64,000 nucleotides of DNA from Fusarium oxysporum f. sp. lycopersici 4287 (Eukaryota; Ascomycota; Sordariomycetes; Hypocreales; Nectriaceae), in NCBI RefSeq assembly GCF_000149955.1, contig NC_030992.1, positions 669,923 to 733,922 on the forward strand. Direction: 5' to 3'. The notes beneath the pieces were generated by a model. It did not search any database. It was not told the DNA's origin and was given only the letters and a program-made list of their open reading frames with translations. The position numbers and the translations under genes were made by a program. Below are positions 33,149 to 44,160 of the stretch, one piece after another; the stretch's first letter is position 1; every line of letters starts with the position of its first letter.

Positions 33149-34993
33149 TTATTTTCGCAGGCCGACTTTGCCTGCGAGGTTCTTCCAGAATCGTGCTCCC
33201 TTGCGCTCTTCGCTGTGCGTCCGTAGCATTACCTCGTCTCGTTGCATGGGTCCTACAATGTCTTCGTCGCCTCGGGAGGGGAACTTGCCATCCGCATCCA
33301 CCAGTCGGGGAATTGCGCTGGGCAATCCATCCTCAAGGCGCTTCCATTGCATACCCGCAAAGACATCGTCCATGGGAGGTGGTCGGCCAAGGATGGAGCC
33401 GCCGCTATTGGCTCGTGATCGTCCGCGGCCACGGCTGCGGCTTCGTGACGCGCTTGTCGAACCAGGAGCAGAGCTGGTAGCTTGCACAATCTCCGACATG
33501 AGTCCGTCATGGGTTGACCTCCATCGCCTCTCAATGTCGGCCCATTTGGCCTCAGTAAGAGCGTAGATCTTGCTGGTTTCGCCGTAGTTCTCGCCAGTGC
33601 GCACTAAGTGCTTGGTGTAGTTACATCGTGCTGCGTCCCAGTCGTTGCGCAACTGCTGAAGGGCCTCCATGTTCACAGTCTCGGGTTGATAAGGCTGCGG
33701 TGTGATGGTGAAGTTGGCGTGACCAAGGCGATCCGACCACTCATCGTGCTCCTGCAGGATCGAAGGGAGAGGGATCGGAACCTCAGGACTGTTGGAACCA
33801 AATCGGAAGGACGACACCGAAGGCTTTGTGCTCAGAGAAGGTCTAGGGAACTGTGTCGCAGAAGGGACGGGTGACGGTACTTCGGTAGTCGCAGAGGGTG
33901 GTGCAATGGTCGGCGATTGCAGAGGTGACTCAGGCGGTGGGCCGCTCAATGGGCTGGTCATTAGAGGAGGTAGTAGAGGGGTGGTGGCCAGTCCTCGTTC
34001 TCGCTCGAGGTCGGCTTGCTCGACAAGAGCCTGCGCCTTCTCAATGTCGATGGGCGCAGGAAGGTTGATGCTCTCGGTGCTGCCATAGTAGGATACTGCC
34101 GGGGTGGGAAGTCCAGTGTTTTCCAACATGCGCTCCTTTCCAGGTCGGCTGGGCGCAGACATGGACGACGATCGACTAGAAGGACCTCCAGATAGTACAA
34201 CGCTCTCCAAGCTGAGTTCGGTGCTAGGTGAGAGCATAGGGTTGCCCCTGCGGGTGTTGGGGTTCCAGCGCGTGAGACTAGGGAAACGGGCACCAATTCG
34301 TGACGTTAGTCCAGCAAAGGGTGACTCGCTACCGGATCGCTTCTTGCGGGATCGCTCGTCCATGGAGGTGTCACCGTCACTCAAGAAACCCATGTCGTAG
34401 TCGATATCGTAGTCGCGGACAATGTCTCCATGGAACATAACATCTTCGGAACTATTTCGGGGCTCACACAGGTTGTCGCCTACACGGGAAGGGTATGGGT
34501 CAGTAACTCCACGATCACCAAGACGAAGACGGCAGGCCAAGCACGATTTCCCGGAAGATACGACAGCCTGGCCAGGCGGACGAGACATACACAAACAGTC
34601 GTAGAGACTAAACTGGTCCGAAGGGGCAAGACTATTACGGTAGTTGCTCTCTGTGTTGTCTGTGGTGGTGTTGTGTTCAGGTTCCAAAGGCTCTTCTTGA
34701 ACATCGGGCAATGACCGCATTGGGGGTTTTGTGTGGACCGATTGAGTGGGCGATACAGGAGTCTCGTTCAATTGCGGTGGGAGATCGAGAGAAGAAGTCG
34801 AGCTCGACATTCGAAAGTGACCCTTTCCAGGGGAGAAAGTCGGGGTGATTGGAGAGGTAATGTCGGAGGAGGACGAGTTTGTTGTGTAGTAGATGTAGGA
34901 GAGGTCGGTCTCGGGGCTACCTTGTTGTACCTCCCACTTACGGCGCTCCTCTACCAACTGCGGGAGAAGCAGCGGCTTGAGCCTTGGCGACAT
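33149..34993 (-). CDS. Ser/Pro-rich hypothetical protein with conserved-looking C-terminal helical region
   Basis: One frame of 614 residues from the ATG at 34993 (MSPRLKPLLLPQLVEERRKW). An upstream ATG at 35197 would add 68 low-complexity residues and is less likely. Most of the protein is Ser/Thr/Pro-rich and acidic. A helical, probably folded stretch lies at 441-505 (NMEALQQLRNDWDAARCNYT, ALTEAKWADIERRW), followed by an SRSRGRGRSR basic run, a conserved-looking FAGMQWKRLEDGLPSAIPRL segment and a basic end (RFWKNLAGKVGLRK). A 39-nt stretch starting GTGATC and ending CCCGTGTAG, with a CTGAC branch, lies within the frame (about 34476-34514) and is divisible by three. It could be a very short optional intron. 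No family recognised. Confidence 0.7.
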   Translation of the reverse strand: MSPRLKPLLLPQLVEERRKWEVQQGSPETDLSYIYYTTNSSSSDITSPITPTFSPGKGHFRMSSSTSSLDLPPQLNETPVSPTQSVHTKPPMRSLPDVQEEPLEPEHNTTTDNTESNYRNSLAPSDQFSLYDCLCMSRPPGQAVVSSGKSCLACRLRLGDRGVTDPYPSRVGDNLCEPRNSSEDVMFHGDIVRDYDIDYDMGFLSDGDTSMDERSRKKRSGSESPFAGLTSRIGARFPSLTRWNPNTRRGNPMLSPSTELSLESVVLSGGPSSRSSSMSAPSRPGKERMLENTGLPTPAVSYYGSTESINLPAPIDIEKAQALVEQADLERERGLATTPLLPPLMTSPLSGPPPESPLQSPTIAPPSATTEVPSPVPSATQFPRPSLSTKPSVSSFRFGSNSPEVPIPLPSILQEHDEWSDRLGHANFTITPQPYQPETVNMEALQQLRNDWDAARCNYTKHLVRTGENYGETSKIYALTEAKWADIERRWRSTHDGLMSEIVQATSSAPGSTSASRSRSRGRGRSRANSGGSILGRPPPMDDVFAGMQWKRLEDGLPSAIPRLVDADGKFPSRGDEDIVGPMQRDEVMLRTHSEERKGARFWKNLAGKVGLRK

Positions 34994-37900
34994 GATGTCG
35001 GCCTTGACGGTCGAAGCCGTTATGATTGCGAAGTTGTCGAAAAGACGAACGACTGCGTTTCCCTTCTGCTGTCTATGGTGTTGTTGTTGTTTTTTGTTTT
35101 GGTGTTGGGGAGAAAAACATAAAAAGAAGGAAAACAAGAAAGTTGGAGGGATGCCTCGGGAGGTGGATGTTGATAGAGGCAGTGACACAGCAGCCAAGTT
35201 GGGTTAGCCTCGTGTAGTCTTTTGGGAGCTAAGGTAGTCGCTGTCTGTCTGTCGGGCCAAGTGGCGGCGGATCCGGGGACCGGGGGTGCTTCTCTTTTTT
35301 CCCACTGAGACTCAGACCGGGGTGGGATTCTGGGAGGGAGGGTATGGATGTGGATGGGCGAAAGTGAAAGTGGGCAGGTGAACAAGACAAGGGTGCAGAA
35401 GCTAAAGCAAGGCGGGTCTTCTCAAGCCCAAGCCTGAACAGACTCTCTTGGCCTGTCTCTCTCCTCTCGCAACTGTTTTTCTTGTCTGCGTCTGAGCGGA
35501 ACAAAAAATGGTGGGGAACCGTTGGGTGGGAGTCAACGAGGAGACGGTTCCCGATGGTGGATTTTTTTTCCTGCTCCAAGTGGGCTGTGTCCGGCAGAGA
35601 CTACCTTAGGGCGGGGACTGACTCTGGTGGTTGACTCTGACTCTTGTTTTCTTGTTGATGTTTGGGGTGGTTGAAAAACAAACGATTTCTGGTTGCTGGT
35701 TACTTTTTTGGCTTTAGCTCGTCGTTTGAGAGGTCCTGGTTGGTTGTCCTCGTGAGTGCGGGTGTGTGACTCGTAACAAGTGATATCGATGTTTGGCTGT
35801 ATCAGATGTATTCAATGACGACAGATGGTCGACAAATGTTGGTAGAGGTGCTGTTCGATCAAACAAGGAGTCGACAAGGGAGAGAAGAAATTATCCGGGC
35901 ATGACGCTCGTTTATTATCAAAGGGTGTGAGGAGGTTATGCATGGGGTGATTGACTGCTGATGAGTTCTTGGGCGTCTGTCTCTCTGTGTATGCGAGCGA
36001 CTCTTGACTGTCTGGGCAGGGCTGGGACCACTACCCGGTAGAGCACAGCGCAGCACAACACAGCACAGAGCAATGACAGGGCCTTGCGAGTGAGAACAAG
36101 CGCTCGGTCGTCCACGTGTTATTGAACCGAGGATTGGGCGTGACTACATATCAAGTGTTGGCCGTCTACTCAGAACCGCGGCTGTATCTTTAATGTGATA
36201 AGGTGTTATCTTGGTGTTGTACTCTATGTATAAAATATGCGTATGTAATGTAATGTACGTCTGTCCACAGGTGGTGGAGGGTGAGGTGATGCTGTGCGGT
36301 GGACTTGGTGACCGGTGAGATGGCTCTCATCTTCGGTACAGAGTCGTTCCGTTGTGCCTCTCTTCAATGATCCCTCTCCAACTGCATAATGGAGTCTGTA
36401 ATGACAGGCGGTGATGGATTAACTCTACCCGACGTTACGTTCTCAACATGCAGTGCAGTCGAAGCTGCGTATACCTCTTGTTCGATTGCAGGGATAAAAA
36501 GGTTGGCTGACGTTCAGGCTCTGGGGCACGGAAGCGGGGGAAGAGCCCTGACGAACCGCCGCTGTGCTTCTCCTCTCGCGGCTGGTGTTAAATTGTTTCT
36601 TTTCTCCTGCAACTCTTGACAAGGGTTCAGTCTGTGACGTGGGAAAATAAGGTGATGAGGAGATGAATCCTGGAAATCCACTGGTTCAGAGACTGGCAGC
36701 TGTTCAAAACCTGCTCGTCCTGCTGTGAGACCGTACAGCAGCTTACAGTGGACGCTTACAGCACGTACAAGATTTTACAGTATTTTTTTCTTTCTTTCAG
36801 AGGGCTTCAGGGAAGTGGGGCCATGCTTCCGCGGTGGACTTCCAGTGGGGGAGGAGGTTGGGTCAAAAGCCTAAGCACAGAGGTTCAATGCAACAGTAAG
36901 GGCTTACAGTGGCTGGGTTTATTCAGAGCGACAGAGTCACGATGAGGAAGGGGAACTATCCGTGCTCTGATGAGGCTGTCCGTGTTGTTTACATGATCGA
37001 CAGAACGGCAACCCGAAACAATCACATTGATATTGACGTTATAGACAGATGAAACAATGGCTGCAGAACATGCACGGGCAAAGAAAAGCCTAACCTTGAC
37101 TTTGACCTAACTTTTGAGTCAAACGTAGACTGCAATAGCAGGACCGTACGAACGATATTCGATTGGGGGGAACCGCATGGACCCTGAAAGGGACAACAAA
37201 CCAGAGCAGCCAAAGCCAGTATCCATCCATGACCGAGAGGCTTTGGTACTTAGTTACAGGGGTCTTCCCTTCGACAATTGCTAATCGATGACGGTGCAAA
37301 GTCAATTCAGAGTTTGTGTTCGTATAAGCACTTTATACACAAACATAATTCCTATTGCTGTCTGTTTATGCAATGCACAATCAGTTTTATGCTTCTGTGG
37401 CTCAAACGTTGGAAAACCGTTTTGTGTAACTCCCGAATTGGTAAGAGCTGGAATGCATTCCCTGAATGCAAAGCTGGGAGCTTTGCTTTCACATGGAAGC
37501 GATAGCTCTAGCTCCCCCTCCTGCCATTGGATGCAAAGATGATCACTCTCTGGAGTTTTTTTTTGGTTTGTTTGTTTTACCCGCATTCCAATTCATTGAC
37601 CTCATCGTTTTTGCCGATCACGTTTCTTTTTTTGCTAGCAATCAATTCGAAGCTCAAACTCTGTATCATTCTCATTCTTACCAAAATCTCCTCATTGAAA
37701 CTTTGCGTTCCGCTTTTGGCCTGGACCCAGCTCTTCCAAAGTCTGGTTCCCTGTCAGCCAGGGCTCTCAATAGGCGATGAGCATCGAGAAGCCGGTGACA
37801 TGGGTTAAGCAGCTCAGATGGGAAAGGTTTGGAGGAGTCAGCAGGGGGTACGTAGCCTTGCACTGAAGCATCGTATCTTCGCTGGGCTGGGTTGGCACCG

Positions 37901-38269
37901 CCTCTCTGGGTCGGCCTCGATTCTGCAATGGCCATTCCATCCTTGCCCCGGATTCTCATGGGATCAGTGAGTTTTTGGAAGACCGGACTTGCGGTATGGT
38001 AATTGCAGTTGGGTTTGCACTTCACCGTTATCTCTGACTCTGGGCTCTCTCGCTAGACCAGGCGACTTGTGCCATTGTGGAAACCCCGCGCGTGCTGGCT
38101 TCCATTGCAAGCGGAAATCCAGCCCAAGCATTTCTCTGCTGAGCTTCCAATTTTCGGTCTTGATCCCGCCACCAATAAACTCAAACCAGCAACCGAATTT
38201 GCCAAATCGTTGACCGAAGCCGCTGACGGCATAACTCAACTCTGTATGCGCGAAAAAGGCAACCAGCTC

Positions 38270-38315
<46 letters not shown>

Positions 38316-41300
38316 CTTCCCATGGCACCGGCTGAATAAACTTGTTGAGCTTTCTGGCTATGCAATATTACGTCGTTGTTCACAGCTTCAATGGAAGAAG
38401 CCATTTTGTCGATCACTTCCCTTTGAGATAGAGACTGAGTGTTGGTCTTGTTTCCACGAGACAACTGGGTCTTCCCGTTTCCCCGTGCTCGCAATTCCAC
38501 CCGCTGTGTTTCCAGCTCATGACTTGGGCCTCAACTGACCGTTTGGCTGAGTTGACCGCCTACAGTCAACTACCGGTCAAGTTTCAACCGCGGGCCATTT
38601 CGTCAGAGCGAGGACGGATTTTTCCGATACACTTGATTTGCTTCTTTTCAAAGGATGACAGAGAGTCATTCATATTCGCCTTGTTCGAGGCCATTGAATC
38701 GTTCCGCGCCCCTCCAAAAGACCGCGTTCTCGCCTAGTGGTTGGTCCCTCGTCTTCCTTCAAGACCCTTGACGATATTCAAGATGGAGTGACACATCGAG
38801 TGAATGCATCGAGATGCATCGACACAAAACAGTCTGAACTCGCAATTCCTCTACCGTGCCATTGACAAACAAGGCTTTCCATGTCTTTCATTTCTTTGTT
38901 TTGCTTTGTCATGTCATGTCATGTCTTCAACTTTGCATCCTGTCGCGCGACAGACTCGTGGCCAACGGGGCACGCCTACCCATCGCGGCATAGCGTCCGC
39001 AGTCCAAGCTTCCCAGCGGAAGGGAAGCGACGCCGATGGTGCGCCGGGATCCCATGGAAGAACATGGAAGTCCCTCTAGCCTCGCTGGCGGGACTGGGTG
39101 GCTGCAAAGCTTGACACCGAGAGGCTGCCAAAGCCACGCCAACTTGCACCGGCGTCCAACGCTCCGGGAACAGTTGTTTGATGAAAAGCTTAACCCTCAA
39201 CTGCTCATTTTACTTGTCTCTAGTGACTGTGTCGATCTACCAGGTCCCTACCCAGTCGTCTTTCATCGGTCAACATCGCGATCTCCAAGTGTTGATCGCC
39301 TGGGGAATAGGCAAGCAATTCGTGGAGAGCGTCGGAGAATTACAAATCTGCTCGTATTAAAGCAGCTACATGCCCCATCGGCATGAATTTACGTTCTGAA
39401 GCACCACCGTTCTCGGATGAATACACCGATTGCATTCTCTTTTACCGACCAGCACGCAAGATGCGCCTAGTGATACGTACTGCCAGTTGTCGGCGTGTTG
39501 CCAGACCCTTAGCCATCCTCCAGCAGCCACGATGACCCTGAGCCCCGGGTTGAGGCCCTGTTGCATTAGCCTCACCACGGTACCTGGGCCGACATTGGAA
39601 GGAAGTCTTTGGAGGCTGACCGTTTTGCCCGCGGAAGCTGTCAAGGATTCCGCCCTTGCGCTTGTGTTCCTTGTCGCTGGGGCCTTTCAACAATGGATGG
39701 ACATGGGTATTGGGAGGCTCCATTTCAAGGCTTTACAACAGTCATACAATGACTTCCATTCTTGATGGTTCAGACCTGCCGGTTTTGCTCGCTTGCATTT
39801 GACATTGATAACGATTGCGCCATGGTGAACAAAGTTACAAATCCAACACCAGGACTCTAGCTTCGTTGTATGGGCATGGGCGCTATAATGCGCGAATTGC
39901 TGTGATGGACAGGCTCGGCCCCAGTCCCAGTGGCGCTACTCTCGAGTCTTATTGAACTCCAGAAGACATCGCTTAGAAGTGTCTGTTTGAGTTTACACTT
40001 GACAATTCGTTGAGCTGTCAGATACGCGTATGAACCATGTGGCAGAGAAGACGGAAAGGTCACTGTTGAGAGGGGACAGGAAGTTCGGCTTGACAGAACC
40101 TTCTCTGAGAGCTAGTTGCTCGTCCGGTGCCGGGGTTGCATTCCTTGTTACTATTCCAAAGCCGTTCATGTGGCTGACGGCCTTGAATGAAGGAACAAGT
40201 CCATACTGATGATCTTTTGAGGCACACCATTGAGGCACTCTTTCCGCCAATGGAGCTGGATCCTGACGGCCAATGTCCCGGAGTTGAAGTCAACAACTCT
40301 ATCACACCCGGGATGCAACTCGGAATCTTCAATGTTCTCAATCCGTGTTCGCACAAACTCAATTCAACAGAGATTCCGACCCCTCCACCATCTTCAACTG
40401 CTAGGGCTTGAGAGTCCCATCCGAGGCACAATTAATTGCGCCGAAGTTGCTTCTACTCTCATGGCTGATAAAAGTCTTCGTTAACTAGGGCTTGTTGATT
40501 GGTTGACCACTCCCGTTTAGGCCCCTTGCAGCAGAACCTTTGCTTTGACCCGCCGCAGGGTGTTGATGCCTCGGTCGCAAGGCAGAACACCATCTTCATG
40601 ATTGCGACGATCCTTCACCAACAAGGAAAGAAGCTTAACCAAGGCTGCGGGTGCCTAGTAAAAGAGCTTCAGCAAGAGTCCACCAAATGCCGTCATTGTC
40701 ATCATGATCAACATCATCACTTGGAATTAGTCTCTTTGCCAAATTGAAAACTTCGCGGGGCTTTTTACAAATTGGTCAAAAACTCGTGGCTAGTATGAAA
40801 AGACAACAGAGTTTGCGACGCTTACTGGTGTCGGGCCGTCCTATGGAACCTCTGAGCGCCACACTACAACCTGCACGCTCTTTACTAACGGTCAAAACGC
40901 CGCGTTTATGACGAGATTCTGATCGAGATAACAATTGAAGCACGGGCTTCAACGTGGAAGCCACACGAATTACGGATACCTTGAGCTTAACTTGGACGTT
41001 ATGACTTTGTGGTCTCTTTGTTGAGAACAGAGTTCAGCCATGGTGTTAGAATCAGCATCGGGAATGACACACGGGCCGCTTATACCAACGGCTGCGGCTG
41101 CAATGACTTGCATTCTATTAACTCAATGCTACTTTCACAACAGCATAATGCGACTATAAGTGACGGTCAATTCAAGAAGATGCTGAAAGAAATCGTATGA
41201 GAGCAGGGCCGAGCAATTGCACGCTGTCTAACACTCAACATGTTCTCCGATATCTTTAGCAATTGAGATTTGTTGAAGCATGTGAGTATGCAACGATCTC

Positions 41301-43427
41301 TCGATGTAGCCAGGTCTCAAGCCACCGCGATCGCCTTGACATCTGTTCCTGGTGGCGATACTAGTGCTCTTCCAAAGAAAACTCGATTGGGCAATGGCCT
41401 CAAATTCTTTCGGTGTGGGTTACATCGTCCGTCAACGTCGTTAATCGCGATGTCACCCACAAAAGGCACAACTGCGAGTTTACAGGGCAAATTCTGCCAC
41501 TCAGAGCCTGCGGAACCCCCCAAAATGCCCCAAAATGCTGGGAAATGTGCATGAGCCTCATGAATTGTTGGCGACTTCGTTTGCGGCAGCCAATCGCGAC
41601 TCTATCTCTTACAACTTTGAGGCAACGTCGTTGAGTCTATTTCGGCTCGTAAGATGCACGTCACGATCCGAGCGGGATACTCTGATTGTTCCCCGAAAGG
41701 CTTGACTGTTACATCAAGCGCAGATATGCTTAGAAGCCATGTGCTTGAAGGCGGCCGGCTGGTGAAGCATCCATCTGCAGGAACGCCAAAAAATCATCGC
41801 CAACTCGGCCTCAGACAGAAAATGGAATAGATTGGCATCAAGTTGAACCACAATTGGACCAACCAAGACCAGATGTTGGGGCTTTTTCAGGAACAGAGGA
41901 GAACAACGCTGACGACAGTTTGGGTGCCTTGGATGCTTGGCCAGAAGATTCCCACATGCATCTCCACCGGGCTTACAGGATCAGAATTTTCAGTCTTGCC
42001 TTTCTTTTTCCGTCATCATGAAAGAGTCTTCCACCGGCCCCACGCCGCGTCTTTTTGTCCCTCTTGGCTGTTCTCCGAGAAGCGGCTCCGAGTGTCTCCG
42101 TGAGAAGTGCATCGCTGAGAAGAGAAGCCACCGGGAACTGATAACGTGATAGTAATCTGCGATGCATCGTGGGGGAATGTCAGCGGGAGGGAAATCGGTC
42201 GATATGCAGGCCTATGGAAGGGGTTCCCTTGCGTCCACACGCAGTGGTTGGAAGTTGGATGCATGCGTGGGAAGCAAACTCAACTGCAGGATATAATCTT
42301 TTGAATTGCTTATTGCATATTACTCCAGCTGTTATGGTTCACTGGATGGGTTGCAACGGAACACACAATAGGAACCAGTTAATTTGAGCGGCCGCAGGGA
42401 GAGGAATAATGTCTCAACTCTGATGAAAAAGCTTTCAACGGTGGCTGATTGACTTTTCCTCTTCTCAGCCTCTGCAACATTCACCTGCTTACCCGCGAAT
42501 TATGCCTCCCGATGTGCCCTGGCTATGCCTGAAGAGGGACGCGGCCAGCGGACATGGGGTCCGGAGGCTTTTGGTGTGTCTCGTTCCTGACGATCGCGAC
42601 AAGGGTTCGTGTGGCCGTGGCTTCTCCTGTGGCTGACTTTTGAACTGGGACATGGCATTGAGGCACGACCAATCCTTCGTTGTGCTGCGGCGCGACGCGA
42701 TGCACATGTCGGTCTCTGCTTCTGCTTAGCAAGATTTTGCTCATACTCAAGGTAAGCACGGAAATTTGATGCTCGGGATATTCGGCATTTCAGGTTTGAA
42801 TGCACGAGGTTGTCATTGACTTGCTCTCAGGATCCTAAGCTCAATTGCTGCATGCAAAGCCATTGGCTTCCTGAAGTTACTGCAGGCACTTTTTGCCTGA
42901 CCTGAACTCAATGCAGTTGCAGTTGGCTTGTGCCGTATTCAGCGCTGACTGCTTAATCGTCTGACCTTTGCAGGCCTGCGAGAACGCAGGACTGACTTGT
43001 ACAACCAGTCAGTCGTTCCTCGCGCCAGCGGATACCACTCCATCCCGGCCAAGTGGCCATCAAATCGTCTGAACTACTTGGTGGCATGTTTCTGTCATTT
43101 CGATGAAACTTCGCCTCGGTAAGGCACGTGGTCTCGCGGATCCTGCTGGGTGAAAATGGCATGGATACCACATTACTCTGAGACGAAACTCAAGCGTACC
43201 AAATCCATTTTCGTTTCCAGAGCTGAGTTCTTGCTGCTCTAAGCTGAGCTGTTGCTGAGTGCAGGCTGCGGAGGACGAAGAGTGGGCTGTGGTTTCGGGC
43301 CCTGGCTACGCTCAACCCATTTGGGACCTTCATATCTGACGCCATCACCAACTCTACAATTTCTCATCACTTGTCCTTGCTTTGCTTTATTCTATTTTCC
43401 AGCCCAGATGAACATAAACATCACGGC
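34994..43427. other. Gene-poor region, 8.4 kb
   Basis: The first 600 bp is T/G-rich leader or promoter of the gene ending at 34993. Beyond it I find no frame with a recognisable domain or consistent splice structure on either strand; the open frames present are short and mutually overlapping. It includes the poly-T tract and a CATGT simple repeat (about 38909-38923). It may hold non-coding transcripts that cannot be seen from sequence. Confidence 0.5.
38274..38315 (+). repeat. Poly-T tract, 42 nt
   Basis: Uninterrupted run of 42 T. On the minus strand it makes an open frame with a long lysine run that is not a credible gene. It could be the poly(A) end of a retroposed transcript on the minus strand, a microsatellite, or a length affected by sequencing. 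Confidence 0.95.
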
Positions 43428-43457
43428 TGATCTATTTCTTACCTAAGAAATAGATCA
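43428..43457. repeat. Perfect short palindrome
   Basis: Two 14-nt arms (TGATCTATTTCTTA and its reverse complement) around a CC loop. It lies about 60 nt beyond the stop codon of the argininosuccinate lyase relic. Confidence 0.9.
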
Positions 43458-43518
43458 ACTTCTACCTTCCCAATTTCCGTACTGCAACCGTAGCCTTCGA
43501 GCCATCTATCAAATGCCT

Positions 43519-44160
43519 CTAATCAAGCATGCCCTTAAGGACCTCGATCTGCTCTAGCACGCCTGCTCGGCTGGTGCCACCTTGAGCATTCCTTGACTCA
43601 ACACTAGCCTCGTAGTTGAATACATCCTTGATGTTATCCGGGAATCGGCTATCAATGGCCTGCAGCTGCTCCAGGCTCAGTTGGTCCATTGGGATTCCCA
43701 GCTCCTTGCTCTTGGCCACCACACGCCCTGAAATATGGTGTCTCACGGAAAGGCACGACAATTTTCACGAGGGCGTCTGCAACGTCGGTCGCAAGCAGGA
43801 AAGGGTTGAGCGAGGCTATCATGCGCTCTGGTCGAAGCTTGAGAGTGCTGAGGATGCCATTTGCGATCTGCACACTATCGGAGACAGTCTTGACATGATC
43901 TAGCATAGGCTCCCAGTTCTCTTGCAAGTCTTTGTTGTAGGTACTGGGGAGACCCTTCGTAGCACAATAAACACCGGCAAGATGACCAAAAGTCCTGCCA
44001 GCCTTACCCCTCAAAAGTTCGAGGTCGTCGGGATTTTTCTTCTACGGGTACATTAGCCAAGACTTCTATACGGTAGAAGAGGGAGACTTGCCTGGGGCAT
44101 TAATGATGAACCCGTTGAATAGGCATCTGCAATAGTGACAAAGCCAAATTCAGGATACTA
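43519..44160 (-). pseudogene. Argininosuccinate lyase relic (C-terminal part)
   Basis: The minus strand encodes EFGFVTIADAYSTGSSLMPQ, then after a 50-nt intron (44091-44042, GCAAGT donor, GTAG end) [31 protein letters not shown](N)WEPMLDH and [18 protein letters not shown]. These are signature blocks of argininosuccinate lyase, including the SSxMPQKKNP loop that carries the catalytic serine. A 2-nt deletion near 43738-43743 (the expected RETHHISG is broken) shifts the frame; the true C-terminus continues from [20 protein letters not shown] to VLKGMLD and a stop at 43521-43519. Only about 190 of the usual 460 residues remain, and a TAG precedes EFGF. The active enzyme of arginine synthesis must be encoded elsewhere. 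Confidence 0.85.

Noticed and set aside
37964..38500. 178-codon minus frame with a lysine run
   Set aside because: Created by the 42-nt poly-T tract; no domain on either side.
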